From Curtobacterium sp. MCBD17_035 (lineage in GTDB: Bacteria; Actinomycetota; Actinomycetes; Actinomycetales; Microbacteriaceae), in contig NZ_CP126279.1 of NCBI RefSeq assembly GCF_003234815.2, positions 1,302,001 through 1,366,000 of the forward strand: DNA of 64,000 bases, given 5' to 3'. This document shows positions 1 through 10,139 of the stretch, one piece after another; position 1 is the stretch's first letter, and each line of letters begins with the position of its first letter. The notes under the pieces were generated by a model that saw only the letters and a list, made by a program, of their open reading frames with translations, did not search any database and was not told the DNA's origin. A program made the position numbers and the translations under genes.

Positions 1-417
1 CTCGAGGCCTCGATCGACGGCGCGCACGGCGTGCTGCTCTCGATCCAGGGTGGGTCGAACCTCGGCATCTTCGAGATCAACGACGCCGCCCGCCTGGTGC
101 AGGAGGCCGTCCATCCCGAGGCGAACATCATCTTCGGTGCGGTCATCGACGACACCCTCGGCGACGAGGTCCGGGTCACGGTCATCGCCGCGGGCTTCGA
201 TGGCGGCGAGCCGTCCGGACAGCAGCAGAAGGACCGCCGGTCGAGCTACGTCGACCCGGACACGACCGCCCCGGTCGCGGCGAGCCACGCGCACGACGAG
301 ACCGCTCCGGTCGCCTCCTGGGCGACGCAGGAGCACGAGCCGCCCGTGCAGCGCGCAGCCGACCCGGCGTTCGACGATGACGACGACGAGCTCGACGTCC
401 CCGACTTCCTGAAGTGA
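1..417 (+). CDS. ftsZ: Cell division protein FtsZ, C-terminal part (5' end outside window)
   Basis: The reading frame is open from base 1 and gives 138 residues of the FtsZ C-terminal subdomain, followed by a long acidic and polar linker. It ends in the short conserved tail [11 protein letters not shown], which in this family docks partners such as SepF and other ring proteins. FtsZ is the tubulin-like GTPase that builds the cytokinetic Z-ring; the GTP-binding half lies upstream of the window. The TGA stop overlaps the GTG start of yggS, so the two are probably translationally coupled. Identity is firm from the tail and from the downstream order yggS-sepF-yggT-divIVA. Confidence 0.95.
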   Translation, partial: LEASIDGAHGVLLSIQGGSNLGIFEINDAARLVQEAVHPEANIIFGAVIDDTLGDEVRVTVIAAGFDGGEPSGQQQKDRRSSYVDPDTTAPVAASHAHDETAPVASWATQEHEPPVQRAADPAFDDDDDELDVPDFLK

Positions 418-1142
418 GTCGGGTGGACGGGGCCGAGCCGCCCCTCCCGTCCGGGGAACCCGGTCTGGAGGAACGGCTCGGCTCCGTCCGCAGCGGCATC
501 GCCGACGCCGCGCGAGCCGCGGGGCGCGGCGTCGACGAGCTGACGCTCGTCGTCGTCACGAAGTACCACCCGGCTGCACTCGTCCGGTCCCTGGCCGCAC
601 TCGGCGTCACCGACGTGGGGGAGAACCGGCACCAGGAGGCGCAGGCCAAGGCGGCCGAGCTCGCCGACCTGTCGCTGCGCTGGCACTTCGTGGGCCAGCT
701 CCAGAGCAAGAAGGCGCGGCAGGTCCGTCGCTACGCGGACGTCGTGCAGTCGCTCGACCGGGCCAGTGTCGTCGACGCGCTCGCACCGACGGAGGGTGAG
801 CCGCACCCGCGGGTGATCGACGGCTTCGTCCAGGTGAACCTGACGACCGATCCCGCACGCGGTGGCGCTCAGCCGTCCGAGGTCGACGCACTCGTCGAGC
901 AGGTGCTGGCATCCGGCGGCGTCCGCCTGCGCGGCGTCATGGCCGTCGCTCCGCTCGACGAGGAGCCCCGTCGGGCGTTCGCCCGGCTCCGCGCGATCTC
1001 CGAGCGCGTGCGTGCGGTGGCGCCGTCGGCGACCGCGATCTCCGCCGGCATGAGCGGCGACTACCCCGACGCCGTGCTCGAGGGCGCGACACACCTTCGG
1101 ATCGGGACGGCAATCACCGGAAACCGCCCGGCTCCTCGTTAA
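414..1142 (+). CDS. yggS: YggS/PROSC-family pyridoxal-phosphate homeostasis protein
   Basis: This 242-residue protein belongs to the PLP-binding YggS family, alanine-racemase-like single-domain barrels that buffer PLP and have no known catalytic turnover. Seen in the sequence: the PLP lysine K50 in VVVTK, the GENR motif at 69-72, [10 protein letters not shown] at 91-100, and the phosphate-binding SAGMSGDY segment near 211. The GTG start overlaps the ftsZ stop (GTGA). Its place between ftsZ and sepF is conserved in Actinobacteria and Firmicutes. A TAATCT hexamer at its stop codon may be a promoter for sepF. Confidence 0.93.
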   Translation: MSRVDGAEPPLPSGEPGLEERLGSVRSGIADAARAAGRGVDELTLVVVTKYHPAALVRSLAALGVTDVGENRHQEAQAKAAELADLSLRWHFVGQLQSKKARQVRRYADVVQSLDRASVVDALAPTEGEPHPRVIDGFVQVNLTTDPARGGAQPSEVDALVEQVLASGGVRLRGVMAVAPLDEEPRRAFARLRAISERVRAVAPSATAISAGMSGDYPDAVLEGATHLRIGTAITGNRPAPR

Positions 1143-1185
1143 TCTCGCACTGGACACGCACGAGCACCCACCACCCGGAGGAACC

Positions 1186-1719
1186 ATGGCCCACCCGCTG
1201 CGCAAGACGATGGTGTACCTCGGCCTCGCCGACGAGGACGTCGAGTACGACGAGCCGGCCGCCCAGGCCGCGCCCTCCCAGCCGACCGCGGTCGCGACCC
1301 AGCCCGCCGTCCAGGCGGCTCCGCCCGCGCCCACCCAGTCACCCGTCGCGTCCGTCGCGACCCAGAACCAGCAGCGCGCGCAGGTGACCCCGCTCCGACG
1401 CGCCCACGCACAGAAGGCGACCCCGGTCCAGGAAATGAACGAGATCCTCACCGTCCACCCCCGCGAGTACAAGGACGCGCAGTCCATCGCCGAGAGCTTC
1501 CGCGACGGCATCCCCGTGATCATCAACCTCACCCAGATGACCGAGGGCGACGCGCGTCGCATGATCGACTTCGCGAGTGGCCTGTCGCTCGGCCTCTACG
1601 GCAAGATCGAGCGCGTCACGAGCAAGGTGTTCCTCCTGTCGCCGGCGCACGTCGCGGTGAGCGGCGAGCCCGCTGAGGTAGAGTCCGACATCGAGGCGTC
1701 CTTCTTCGCCCAGTCCTGA
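1186..1719 (+). CDS. sepF: Cell division protein SepF
   Basis: SepF anchors FtsZ to the membrane and is essential for division in many Actinobacteria, which lack FtsA. The 177-residue protein starts with a short amphipathic segment ([14 protein letters not shown]) that would bind membrane. A Pro/Ala/Gln-rich linker follows to about residue 80, then the compact SepF core (about 85-165) with the [12 protein letters not shown] and RMIDFASGL signatures. A GGAGGA ribosome site sits five bases before the ATG. It lies 43 bases downstream of yggS in the usual dcw-distal order. Confidence 0.95.
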   Translation: MAHPLRKTMVYLGLADEDVEYDEPAAQAAPSQPTAVATQPAVQAAPPAPTQSPVASVATQNQQRAQVTPLRRAHAQKATPVQEMNEILTVHPREYKDAQSIAESFRDGIPVIINLTQMTEGDARRMIDFASGLSLGLYGKIERVTSKVFLLSPAHVAVSGEPAEVESDIEASFFAQS

Positions 1720-1798
1720 GGACCGCTCCCCGCGCGTCCTCCGCCGGGTCCACACCGGCCCCGGTGCCCGCCCCGACCGAACGAGTTGATCAGCCCCG

Positions 1799-2095
1799 AT
1801 GGTGTCCCTCGTCGCGAGCATCCTGCATCTGCTGCTCCTGATCTACTTCTTCATGATGTGGGCGCGGTTCGTGCTCGACCTGCTCCGGACCTTCAACCGG
1901 TCCTGGCGGCCCCGGGGTGCCGTGCTCGTCATCGCCGAGGTCGTGTTCGGGGCCACCGACCCGCCGGTCCGCGCCGTCCGACGGGTGCTCCCGCCGATGC
2001 GCATGGGTGCGGTCGCGCTCGACTTCGGGTGGAGCATCGTGATGCTCCTCGTGATCATCCTGATGGGCGTCACGGAGCGCTTCGCCATCGCCTGA
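1799..2095 (+). CDS. yggT: YggT-family small membrane protein
   Basis: This 98-residue integral membrane protein has two hydrophobic segments (about 3-25 and 72-95) separated by a basic, Pro-containing loop (DPPVRAVRRVLPPMRMG), the YggT family pattern. Its function is not firmly known; in Gram-positives the gene sits between sepF and divIVA and is linked to osmotic tolerance and division-site biology. There is no clear Shine-Dalgarno site before the ATG. A weak hairpin at 2108-2134 follows. Confidence 0.88.
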   Translation: MVSLVASILHLLLLIYFFMMWARFVLDLLRTFNRSWRPRGAVLVIAEVVFGATDPPVRAVRRVLPPMRMGAVALDFGWSIVMLLVIILMGVTERFAIA

Positions 2096-2107
2096 CCGCG
2101 CGTCCGA

Positions 2108-2134
2108 CCCCGCGCCACACCGGGCGACGCGGGG
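2108..2134 (+). terminator. Weak hairpin after yggT
   Basis: A 7-bp GC stem (CCCCGCG with CGCGGGG) with a 13-base loop lies just after the yggT stop. There is no T-run. It could attenuate read-through into divIVA, which has its own promoter-like hexamer at 2214. Confidence 0.35.
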
Positions 2135-2213
2135 GGTGCGGCCGACCGGCGGTGTACGGTGGTCGGGACCCGATGCGCGTCACGCGCGCATCCGCACCGG
2201 AGGTCACGGCTGG

Positions 2214-2219
2214 TAGGTT
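2214..2219 (+). promoter_or_regulatory. Candidate -10 element for divIVA
   Basis: TAGGTT fits the TANNNT -10 pattern seen repeatedly in this window. It would give a leader of about 47 bases that carries the GAGGTGA ribosome site at 2261-2267. Confidence 0.45.
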
Positions 2220-2272
2220 CGGTCGTGACCGTTCGGTTCCACACGATCAGCAGTTCTATTGAGGTGACGGCA

Positions 2273-2965
2273 ATGGCTTTGACGCCGGAAGACGTAGTCA
2301 ACAAGCGGTTCCAGCCGACGAAGTTCCGCGAGGGCTACGACCAGGACGAGGTCGACGACTTCCTCGACGAGGTCGTCGTGGAACTGCGTCGTCTCGGGCA
2401 GGAGAACGAGGAGCTGCGCCAGCGCCTCAGCGCCGCCGAGGCCCGCGCCGCCGAGACGCCCGCGCCGGCCCCGCAGCCCGAGCCGACCCCGGAGCCGGCG
2501 CCCGTCGCCGCCGCACCGGAGCCGACCCCCGCTCCGGCGCCCGTCGCCGCCGCCGCCCCCACGACGACCACGACCGACGACGAGACCGAAGGCACCTCGA
2601 GCCTCCTGCAGCTCGCCCGTCGCCTGCACGAGGAGCACGTCCGCGAGGGCGTCGAGAAGCGTGACGCCCTCATCGCCGAGGGTCACGCCACCGCCGCGCG
2701 TCTCGTCTCCGAGGCCGAGGCGCAGCAGCGCCAGATCCTCGCCGACGCGGAGCAGCAGCAGCGGCAGCGTGTGTCGACCTACGAGCAGGAGCGCAAGCAG
2801 CTCGAGGGTCGCATCGAGGAGCTCCGCACGTTCGAGCGTGAGTACCGCGCGCAGCTCAAGAACTACATCCAGGGCCAGCTGCAGGAACTCGACAGCGCGA
2901 GCAACGAGCAGCCCAGCGGGTTCCAGCCCGCGCCGGCGTCGGCGCAGGGCTTCGGGTCCAACTGA
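2273..2965 (+). CDS. divIVA: DivIVA/Wag31 polar growth and septum protein
   Basis: DivIVA is a coiled-coil scaffold that marks poles and septa by sensing membrane curvature; in Actinobacteria it directs polar wall growth. The 230-residue product has the N-terminal membrane-binding domain ([21 protein letters not shown], then VDDFLDEVV), a first coiled coil to about residue 62, a Pro/Ala/Glu-rich linker (about 62-100), a second long coiled coil (about 110-205) and a Gly/Ser-rich tail. The ATG at 2273 is chosen over an upstream in-frame start because GAGGTGA lies just before it and homology begins there. Confidence 0.95.
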   Translation: MALTPEDVVNKRFQPTKFREGYDQDEVDDFLDEVVVELRRLGQENEELRQRLSAAEARAAETPAPAPQPEPTPEPAPVAAAPEPTPAPAPVAAAAPTTTTTDDETEGTSSLLQLARRLHEEHVREGVEKRDALIAEGHATAARLVSEAEAQQRQILADAEQQQRQRVSTYEQERKQLEGRIEELRTFEREYRAQLKNYIQGQLQELDSASNEQPSGFQPAPASAQGFGSN

Positions 2966-2967
2966 CG

Positions 2968-3729
2968 TTGCCCCAGCCCCACCCGGCTGCACCAGCCGAA
3001 CGTCCGGCGAAGGTCAGTGTCCGCGCGATCGCGGCACTGGCCTTCGCCGCTGTCTGCGTCTACGCACTCGACCAGGTCGTCAAGGCCCTCGTCGTCGCCC
3101 ACCTGACCTACGGCGCGACCGTGCCGGTGCTCGGCGGGCTCCTGCAGCTGCACTACGTCACGAACCCCGGCGCCGCGTTCTCGTTCGCCACGGGTCAGAC
3201 CTGGATCTTCTCGATCGTCGCCGCCGCGGTGGTCGTCGCGATCGTGATCACGGCGCGGCGCATCCGCTCCCTCTGGTGGGCCGTGCTCTTCGGCATGTTG
3301 CTCGGCGGTGCCCTCGGGAACCTGACGGACCGCCTGACGCGGCCGCCGGGCTTCGGGCGCGGCCAGGTGGTCGACTTCATCTACACCCCGTGGATGATGC
3401 CGGCGATCTACAACATCGCCGATTCGTTCATCTGCATCAGCATGGCGATCTTCGTCGTGCTCACGCTGCTCGGCGTGAACCTCGACGGCACGCGGACGCC
3501 GTCCAAGCGGACCCAGGCCGCCCGCGCCGGCGCCGACGACCGTGCCGGCACGGACGACCGGGAGGCCCAGGGGCGCGTCCCCGGGGCGGCGCCGGCCACG
3601 GACGGGGGAGCCACCGCGGTCACGAGCGAGGCGACGTCCGCCGTGGGGGCCGCACCCGACGCGAGCGCGGGCGGACCGGCGGACGGGGACCGGGCCTCCA
3701 GGCCGTCGCTCGGGCACGACGCGACGTGA
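2968..3729 (+). CDS. lspA: Prolipoprotein signal peptidase (signal peptidase II)
   Basis: LspA cleaves lipid-modified prolipoproteins before the lipobox cysteine, in the membrane. The protein is 253 residues with four hydrophobic segments in the first 170. The catalytic aspartates are visible as D136 (VVDF) and D152 (NIADS), with the conserved GNLTDR at 117-122. A hydrophilic tail of about 75 residues rich in Ala, Asp and Gly follows the last helix, making it longer than typical LspA (160-200). The TTG start lies two bases after the divIVA stop; a later start cannot be excluded. The stop overlaps the next GTG. Confidence 0.92.
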   Translation: MPQPHPAAPAERPAKVSVRAIAALAFAAVCVYALDQVVKALVVAHLTYGATVPVLGGLLQLHYVTNPGAAFSFATGQTWIFSIVAAAVVVAIVITARRIRSLWWAVLFGMLLGGALGNLTDRLTRPPGFGRGQVVDFIYTPWMMPAIYNIADSFICISMAIFVVLTLLGVNLDGTRTPSKRTQAARAGADDRAGTDDREAQGRVPGAAPATDGGATAVTSEATSAVGAAPDASAGGPADGDRASRPSLGHDAT

Positions 3730-4649
3730 GCGAGTCGCGCAGCCTGTCCGTGCCCGACGGGCTCGCGGGCGAGCGTGTCGACGCGGCGATCGCCAAACTG
3801 CTGGGGTTCAGCCGGTCGTTCGCCGCGGACGTGGTCGCCGCCGGCGGCGTCCGGGTCGACGGGGTCGTCGTCGACAAGTCGGACCGCCTGCACGCCGACA
3901 GCTGGCTCGAGGTCGAGTGGTCGCCGAAGGAGTCGCCGCGGGTCGTCCCGATGGCGGTGCCCGGCATGACGATCGTGTACGACGACGAGGACATCGTGGT
4001 CGTGGACAAGCCGGTCGGTGTCGCGGCGCACCCGTCGCCGGGCTGGGACGGGCCGACGGTGCCCGGCGGCCTCGCGGCGGCGGGGTTCACGATCGCGACC
4101 TCGGGTGCGGCGGAACGCGCGGGCATCGTGCACCGGCTCGACGTCGGGACGAGCGGCCTCATGGTCGTGGCCAAGACGGAGCTGGCGTACACGGCGCTCA
4201 AGCGCGCGTTCAAGGAGCGGACGGTCGACAAGGTCTACCACGCGCTCGTGCAGGGGCATCCCGATCCCACCTCCGGCACCATCGACGCCCCCATCGGCCG
4301 CCACCCCTCGAGCGACTGGAAGTTCGCGGTCGTCGCGGACGGCAAGCCCAGCGTGACGCACTACGAGACCCTCGAGGCGTTCCGTGCGGCGACACTGCTC
4401 GAGGTCCACCTGGAGACCGGCCGGACCCACCAGATCCGCGTCCACATGGCGGCCACCCGGCACCCGTGCGTCGGGGACACGACGTACGGCGCCGATCCGG
4501 TGCTCAGCGCGGAACTCGGGCTGACGCGGCAGTGGCTCGACGCCGTCCGGCTCGGCTTCGAGCATCCCCGCACGGGCGTCTGGGTCGAGTTCGAGGCGGC
4601 GTACCCGGACGACCTGCGACACGCCCTGGAACTCGTCCGCGAGGGCTGA
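3726..4649 (+). CDS. RluA/RluD-family rRNA pseudouridine synthase
   Basis: This 307-residue enzyme isomerises uridine to pseudouridine, probably in 23S rRNA. An S4 RNA-binding domain spans about residues 8-70 ([21 protein letters not shown]). The catalytic domain follows, with the HRLD motif at 136-139 (catalytic D139), [13 protein letters not shown] at 94-106 and [10 protein letters not shown] near 235. The GTG start overlaps the lspA stop, the usual lspA-rluD pair. Family membership is firm; the exact target uridines cannot be read from sequence. Confidence 0.93.
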   Translation: MSESRSLSVPDGLAGERVDAAIAKLLGFSRSFAADVVAAGGVRVDGVVVDKSDRLHADSWLEVEWSPKESPRVVPMAVPGMTIVYDDEDIVVVDKPVGVAAHPSPGWDGPTVPGGLAAAGFTIATSGAAERAGIVHRLDVGTSGLMVVAKTELAYTALKRAFKERTVDKVYHALVQGHPDPTSGTIDAPIGRHPSSDWKFAVVADGKPSVTHYETLEAFRAATLLEVHLETGRTHQIRVHMAATRHPCVGDTTYGADPVLSAELGLTRQWLDAVRLGFEHPRTGVWVEFEAAYPDDLRHALELVREG

Positions 4650-4688
4650 ACCCGCGCGGCCCGACCACGCGATGTCGTCCGTGCCCGT

Positions 4689-4694
4689 TACGAT
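4689..4694 (+). promoter_or_regulatory. Candidate -10 element for dnaE
   Basis: TACGAT lies 38 bases before the dnaE GTG in the gap after the pseudouridine synthase. The predicted leader holds the GGAGG site at 4724-4728. Confidence 0.45.
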
Positions 4695-4732
4695 TCCCGC
4701 ACCAGGTCAGAGCATCGATCGCCGGAGGTTCC

Positions 4733-7700
4733 GTGGCGGACAGCGACTCCTTCGTCCACCTGCACGTGCACAGCGAGTACTCCATGCTCGACGGCGCGGC
4801 GCGGATCGGACAGCTCGTCGGCGAGACCGCCGCGCAGGGCATGCCGGCGGTCGCCGTGACCGACCACGGCAACATGTTCGGCGCGTTCGACTTCTGGAAG
4901 ACGGCTCGTGGTGCCGGGGTCAAGCCCATCATCGGGACCGAGGCCTACATCACGCCCGGCACCCACCGGAGCGACAAGACCCGGATCCGATGGGGCGACG
5001 GCGGCGGCGACGACGTCTCCGGTGCCGGCGCGTACACGCACATGACGCTGCTCGCCGAGACCACCGAGGGCATGCACAACCTCTTCCGGTTGTCCTCCCG
5101 CGCCTCGATCGAGGGCTACTACTTCAAGCCGCGCATGGACCGCGAGCTCCTGTCGACGTACGCCAAGGGCCTCATCGCGACCACCGGGTGCCCCTCGGGC
5201 GAGGTCCAGACGCGGCTGCGCCTGGGGCAGTACGACGAGGCCGTCCGGGCCGCGGCCGACTACCGCGACATCTTCGGCGCCGACAACTACTTCTGCGAGA
5301 TCATGGACCACGGGCTCGGCATCGAGCGTCGGATCATGACGGACCTGATCCGCCTCGCGAAGGACCTCGGCCTCCCGCTCGTCGCCACGAACGACCTGCA
5401 CTACACGCACGCGGGCGACGCCACCTCGCACGCGGCGCTGCTCTGCGTGCAGTCCGGGTCGACGCTGAACGACCCGAACCGGTTCAAGTTCGACGCGGAC
5501 GAGTTCTACCTCAAGACCCCGGCACAGATGCGGCACCTGTTCCGCGACCACCCGGACGCCTGCGACAACACCCTGGCGATCGCCGAGCGGTGCGACGTCG
5601 AGTTCGACACCTCGGCGAACTACATGCCGCGGTTCCCGACGCCCGAGGGCGAGAACGAGGAGTCCTGGTTCGTCAAGGAGGTCGAGAAGGGGCTGCACTA
5701 CCGCTACCCGGACGGCATCCCGGACGCCGTGCGGAAGCGGGCGGACTACGAGGTCGGCATCATCACGCAGATGGGGTTCCCGGGGTACTTCCTCGTCGTC
5801 GCGGACTTCATCAACTGGTCGAAGGACAACGGCATCCGCGTCGGGCCGGGCCGCGGTTCCGGTGCCGGGTCCATGGCCGCCTACGCCATGCGCATCACCG
5901 ACCTCGACCCACTGGCGCACGGTCTGATCTTCGAGCGGTTCCTCAACCCGGACCGCGTCTCGATGCCCGACTTCGACGTCGACTTCGACGACCGTCGCCG
6001 CGGTGAGGCGATCAAGTACGTCACCGAGAAGTACGGCGACGAACGCGTCGCGCAGATCGTCACGTACGGCACGATCAAGGCGAAGCAGGCCCTCAAGGAC
6101 TCCTCGCGCGTCCTGGGGTTCCCGTTCGGCATGGGCGAGAAGCTCACGAAGGCGATGCCGCCGCCCGTGATGGGCAAGGACATCCCGCTCACGGGCATCT
6201 TCGACCGCGACCACCCGCGCTACAAGGAGGCCGCGGACGTCCGCGCCGTCGTCGAGTCGGACCCCGAGGCGCGGACGGTCTTCGACACCGCCCTTGGGCT
6301 CGAGGGCCTGAAGCGACAGTGGGGTGTGCACGCGGCCGGCGTGATCATGTCGAGCGATCCGCTCATCGACATCATCCCGATCATGAAGCGCGAGCAGGAC
6401 GGCCAGATCGTCACGCAGTTCGACTACCCGGCCGCGGAGTCGCTCGGGCTGATCAAGATGGACTTCCTCGGGCTCCGCAACCTCACGATCATCAGCGACG
6501 CCATCGACAACATCAAGATGAACCGGGGGACCGACCTCGACCTCGAGTCGCTCACCCTCGACGACCCCGAGGCCTACGCGCTGCTGCAGCGGGGCGACAC
6601 GCTCGGCGTGTTCCAGCTCGACGGCGGTCCGATGCGCGGGCTCCTCCGGCTCATGCGCCCCGACAACTTCGAGGACATCTCCGCGCTCATCGCGCTGTAC
6701 CGGCCGGGGCCGATGGGTGCGAACTCGCACACGAACTACGCCCTGCGCAAGAACGGCGAGCAGGAGATCACGCCCATCCACCCGGAGCTCGCCGAACCGC
6801 TCGCCGACATCCTCGACACGACCTACGGCCTGATCATCTACCAGGAGCAGGTCATGGCCATCGCGCAGCGGGTGGCCGGGTTCTCGCTCGGTCAGGCCGA
6901 CATCCTGCGGCGGGCGATGGGCAAGAAGAAGAAGTCCGAGCTCGACAAGCAGTACGCGGGCTTCGAGCAGGGCATGAAGGACAACGGCTACTCCGACGCG
7001 GCCATCAAGACGCTGTGGGACATCCTGTTGCCCTTCTCCGACTACGCGTTCAACAAGGCGCACTCGGCGGCGTACGGGGTGGTGTCCTACTGGACGGCGT
7101 ACCTCAAGGCGCACTACCCGGCGGAGTACATGGCGGCGCTGCTGACCAGCGTCGGCGACGCCCGCGACAAGCTCGCGCTGTACCTCAACGAGTGTCGGCG
7201 CATGGGCATCAAGGTCATGCCGCCCGACGTCAACGAGTCGATCGGGTTCTTCGCCGCCGTCGGCGAGGACATCCGGTTCGGCATGGGCGCCGTGCGCAAC
7301 GTCGGCTTCAACGTCGTCGACGCGATCGTGGAGGCCCGTGGGCAGAAGGGGCGCTTCGAGTCCTTCCACGACTTCCTCCGCAAGATCCCGATCACCGCCG
7401 CGAACAAGCGCACCGTGGAGTCCCTGATCAAGGCCGGTGCGTTCGACTCGCTCGGTGACACCCGGCGTGCGCTCGTCGAGATCCACGAGGGTGCGGTCGA
7501 GGCCGCGGTCAAGATCAAGCGCGACGAGGCGAACGGCAACGTCGGGTTCGACTTCGACAGCTTGTTCGCGGAGGTCGCCGAGACCGCCGCGCCCGTGTCA
7601 CAGGTGCCCGAGCGGCCGGAGTGGTCGAAGCGTGACAAGCTCGCCTTCGAGCGCGACATGCTCGGTCTCTACGTGTCCGACCACCCGCTCGCCGGCCTCG

Positions 7701-8257
7701 AGGTCGAGCTGGCCAAGCACGCGTCGATGTCGATCGCCGACATCGTCGCGGCCGAGGACCACATCGACGGCGAGACCGTGACGGTCGCCGGGCTCCTGAC
7801 GAGCGTGCAGCACCGGGTGTCGAAGAACTCGGGCAACCCGTACGGCATCGTCCAGATCGAGGACTTCGCCGGCGAGATCGGCGTCATGTTCCTCGGCAAG
7901 ACCTACCAGGAGTTCGGCCCGATGCTCCAGGCGGACGCCATCGTCGTCCTGCGGGGTCGGGTGAGCGTGCGCGACGACGGCAAGAGCCTGCACGCGGTGA
8001 GCATGTTCGCGCCGAACGTCGGCGACGCCATGGGCTCGGGGCCGCTCACGCTGTCGTTGCCGGAACGGCGTGCGACGACCGAGACCGTCTCCGAGCTGGC
8101 GAAGGTGCTCGGCCGTCATCACGGGGACACCGAGGTGCGACTCCGGCTCCTCAAGGAGGACGCCGCGCGCACCTTCGAGATCCCGTTCCCGGTCGCGTTG
8201 ACGCCGGATCTCTTCGGCGAGCTGAAGAGCCTGCTCGGACCGTCCTGTCTCGTGTGA
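4733..8257 (+). CDS. dnaE: DNA polymerase III alpha subunit
   Basis: DnaE is the replicative DNA polymerase catalytic subunit. The 1174-residue product begins with a PHP domain (HLHVHSEYSMLDGAARIGQLV, with TDHGNMFG following), which gives proofreading-type nuclease activity in actinobacterial DnaE1. The C-family polymerase core shows GPGRGSGAGS and the catalytic PDFDVDF at 412-418 (D413, D415). A helix-hairpin-helix region and an OB fold (about 1010-1090) complete it. GGAGG at 4724-4728 supports the GTG start. It is DnaE1-like by length and by an intact PHP domain, not the ImuC type. Confidence 0.96.
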   Translation: MADSDSFVHLHVHSEYSMLDGAARIGQLVGETAAQGMPAVAVTDHGNMFGAFDFWKTARGAGVKPIIGTEAYITPGTHRSDKTRIRWGDGGGDDVSGAGAYTHMTLLAETTEGMHNLFRLSSRASIEGYYFKPRMDRELLSTYAKGLIATTGCPSGEVQTRLRLGQYDEAVRAAADYRDIFGADNYFCEIMDHGLGIERRIMTDLIRLAKDLGLPLVATNDLHYTHAGDATSHAALLCVQSGSTLNDPNRFKFDADEFYLKTPAQMRHLFRDHPDACDNTLAIAERCDVEFDTSANYMPRFPTPEGENEESWFVKEVEKGLHYRYPDGIPDAVRKRADYEVGIITQMGFPGYFLVVADFINWSKDNGIRVGPGRGSGAGSMAAYAMRITDLDPLAHGLIFERFLNPDRVSMPDFDVDFDDRRRGEAIKYVTEKYGDERVAQIVTYGTIKAKQALKDSSRVLGFPFGMGEKLTKAMPPPVMGKDIPLTGIFDRDHPRYKEAADVRAVVESDPEARTVFDTALGLEGLKRQWGVHAAGVIMSSDPLIDIIPIMKREQDGQIVTQFDYPAAESLGLIKMDFLGLRNLTIISDAIDNIKMNRGTDLDLESLTLDDPEAYALLQRGDTLGVFQLDGGPMRGLLRLMRPDNFEDISALIALYRPGPMGANSHTNYALRKNGEQEITPIHPELAEPLADILDTTYGLIIYQEQVMAIAQRVAGFSLGQADILRRAMGKKKKSELDKQYAGFEQGMKDNGYSDAAIKTLWDILLPFSDYAFNKAHSAAYGVVSYWTAYLKAHYPAEYMAALLTSVGDARDKLALYLNECRRMGIKVMPPDVNESIGFFAAVGEDIRFGMGAVRNVGFNVVDAIVEARGQKGRFESFHDFLRKIPITAANKRTVESLIKAGAFDSLGDTRRALVEIHEGAVEAAVKIKRDEANGNVGFDFDSLFAEVAETAAPVSQVPERPEWSKRDKLAFERDMLGLYVSDHPLAGLEVELAKHASMSIADIVAAEDHIDGETVTVAGLLTSVQHRVSKNSGNPYGIVQIEDFAGEIGVMFLGKTYQEFGPMLQADAIVVLRGRVSVRDDGKSLHAVSMFAPNVGDAMGSGPLTLSLPERRATTETVSELAKVLGRHHGDTEVRLRLLKEDAARTFEIPFPVALTPDLFGELKSLLGPSCLV

Positions 8258-8303
8258 CCTGCGCCGTCGGTGACCGGGTCGGCCTCGGTAGGCTGGGCTG
8301 GCC

Positions 8304-9614
8304 ATGATGCGACGAATCGACCTCCGCGGCGGTCTGCCGAACCGCGCCGAACTCCTCCGACTGATGCCGCGGGCCGCGGGTGACGTCGCGAGTGCGACGA
8401 CCGCGGCGCGTGACCTGGTGGACGACGTCCGTGACCGCGGTGCCGCCGCGCTCCGCGAGCAGGCGGAGCGGTTCGACGGGGGCGCGCCCGGCGCCGTCCG
8501 CGTGGGAGCGGCAGCGATCGGCGCAGCAGTGGCCGGACTCGACCCGGTGGTCCGGAACGCGCTCGACGAGGCCATCCGGCGCGTCCGTGCGGCGAGCACC
8601 GCCCAGGTGCCCCAGGCCGCGATCACCACGCTCGCCGACGGAGCCGAGGTCCACCAGCGGTGGCGCCCCGTGCGTCGGGTCGGCCTCTACGTACCGGGCG
8701 GCAAGGCCGTGTACCCGTCGAGCGTGGTCATGAACGTCGTGCCGGCCCAGGTGGCCGGGGTGCGGTCGATCGCCCTCGTGTCCCCGCCCCAACGCGACCA
8801 CGGACACGGCGTGCACCCGACGATCCTGGGGGCCGCGGGCCTCCTGGGCATCGACGAGGTCTACGCGATGGGCGGTGCGGGTGCGATCGGGGCACTGGCG
8901 CACGGTGTGCCGGAGATCGGGCTCGAGCCGGTCGACCTCGTGACCGGACCCGGCAACAACTACGTCGCGGCGGCGAAGCGGCTCGTCCGCGGCCTCGTCG
9001 GCATCGACGCCGAGGCCGGCGCGACCGAGATCCTCGTCATCGCCGACGCCTCCGCCGACGCCGAGTACGTCGCCGCCGACCTGGTGAGCCAGGCCGAGCA
9101 CGACGAGCAGGCGGGCAGCGTCCTCGTGACGACGTCCGAGGCCCTGGGCGACGCGGTCGACGCCGCGATCCCGGCCCAGCTCGCCCGGCTGGCCACCGCG
9201 GATCGCGTGCGCGTGGCGCTCGGCGGCCCGCAGTCGGCCGTCGTGCTCGTCGGCTCGCTGACGGACGCCGCCACGGTCAGCAACGCGTACGGACCGGAAC
9301 ACCTCGAGATCCAGACGGAGGACGACGACGCCGTGCTCGCGGAGATCGACAGCGCCGGTGCGGTGTTCGTCGGGCCGTCCGCTCCGGTCAGTCTCGGCGA
9401 CTACCTCGCGGGGTCGAACCACGTGCTCCCGACGGGCGGGCAGGCCCGGTTCGGCGCCGGCCTCTCGGCGGCGACGTTCCTGCGCCCGCAGCAGATCGTG
9501 CGCTACGACGCGGAGGCCCTCGCCGAGGTCGGTCCGCGCATCGTGGCGTTGGCCGAGGCGGAGCAGCTGCCGGCGCACGGGGCCGCCGTGGCCGCACGCC
9601 TCGCCCGCTCCTGA
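8304..9614 (+). CDS. hisD: Histidinol dehydrogenase
   Basis: HisD catalyses the last two steps of histidine synthesis, L-histidinol to L-histidine with two NAD+. The 436-residue protein shows the family signatures GLYVPGGKAVYPSSVVM, TGPGNNYVAAAKR, the catalytic pair E332-H333 in GPEHLEI, and AGSNHVLPTGGQARF. No other his gene is adjacent; hisD followed by nrdR and pyrD suggests the rest of the pathway lies elsewhere or downstream genes have moved. A TAGGCT hexamer at 8289-8294 could be its -10, giving a very short leader. ATG 8307 is an alternative start. Confidence 0.95.
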   Translation: MMRRIDLRGGLPNRAELLRLMPRAAGDVASATTAARDLVDDVRDRGAAALREQAERFDGGAPGAVRVGAAAIGAAVAGLDPVVRNALDEAIRRVRAASTAQVPQAAITTLADGAEVHQRWRPVRRVGLYVPGGKAVYPSSVVMNVVPAQVAGVRSIALVSPPQRDHGHGVHPTILGAAGLLGIDEVYAMGGAGAIGALAHGVPEIGLEPVDLVTGPGNNYVAAAKRLVRGLVGIDAEAGATEILVIADASADAEYVAADLVSQAEHDEQAGSVLVTTSEALGDAVDAAIPAQLARLATADRVRVALGGPQSAVVLVGSLTDAATVSNAYGPEHLEIQTEDDDAVLAEIDSAGAVFVGPSAPVSLGDYLAGSNHVLPTGGQARFGAGLSAATFLRPQQIVRYDAEALAEVGPRIVALAEAEQLPAHGAAVAARLARS

Positions 9615-9638
9615 CCACCCGGTACGATCGTCTGCGAC

Positions 9639-10139
9639 ATGTTCTGCCCCTTCTGCCGCCACCCGGACTCGCGCGTCGTCGACTCCCGGACCAGTGACGA
9701 CGGCACGTCGATCCGTCGTCGTCGCCAGTGCCCGAACTGCGGGCGCCGGTTCTCGACCACCGAGACCGCGAGCCTCAACGTGGTCAAGCGCAACGGGGTG
9801 CTCGAGCCGTTCAGCCGCGAGAAGATCATCTCGGGCGTCCGCAAGGCGTGCCAAGGTCGCCCCGTCACCGACGCCGACCTCGCCGTGCTCGCCCAGCGCG
9901 TCGAGGAGATCGTCCGTTCGTCCGGTGCGAGCCAGATCGACGCGAACGACATCGGGCTCGCGATCCTCGATCCGCTCCGCGAGCTCGACGAGGTCGCGTA
10001 CCTGCGCTTCGCCAGCGTCTACCAGGCGTTCGAGTCGCTCGACGACTTCGACGACGCCATCAAGCAACTGCGCATCGACCACCACGCCGACGCCGACGCC
10101 GACGCGGTGGCGGGCCGCAGCGCGACGAGCGCCGGATGA
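9639..10139 (+). CDS. nrdR: Transcriptional repressor NrdR
   Basis: NrdR represses ribonucleotide reductase genes in response to nucleotide state. The 166-residue protein has the N-terminal zinc ribbon (C3, C6, C31, C34 in FCPFC and CPNC), then an ATP-cone domain (about 45-140) starting at [25 protein letters not shown] hexamer at 9623-9628 lies ten bases before the ATG, so the mRNA leader would be only a few bases. The stop overlaps the pyrD ATG. Confidence 0.95.
   Translation: MFCPFCRHPDSRVVDSRTSDDGTSIRRRRQCPNCGRRFSTTETASLNVVKRNGVLEPFSREKIISGVRKACQGRPVTDADLAVLAQRVEEIVRSSGASQIDANDIGLAILDPLRELDEVAYLRFASVYQAFESLDDFDDAIKQLRIDHHADADADAVAGRSATSAG

Noticed and set aside
4688..7486. 932-codon open frame antisense to dnaE
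   Set aside because: Long antisense frames are expected opposite GC-rich genes with strong third-position bias. The product has the typical Val/Leu/Arg/Asp shadow composition and no recognisable domain.
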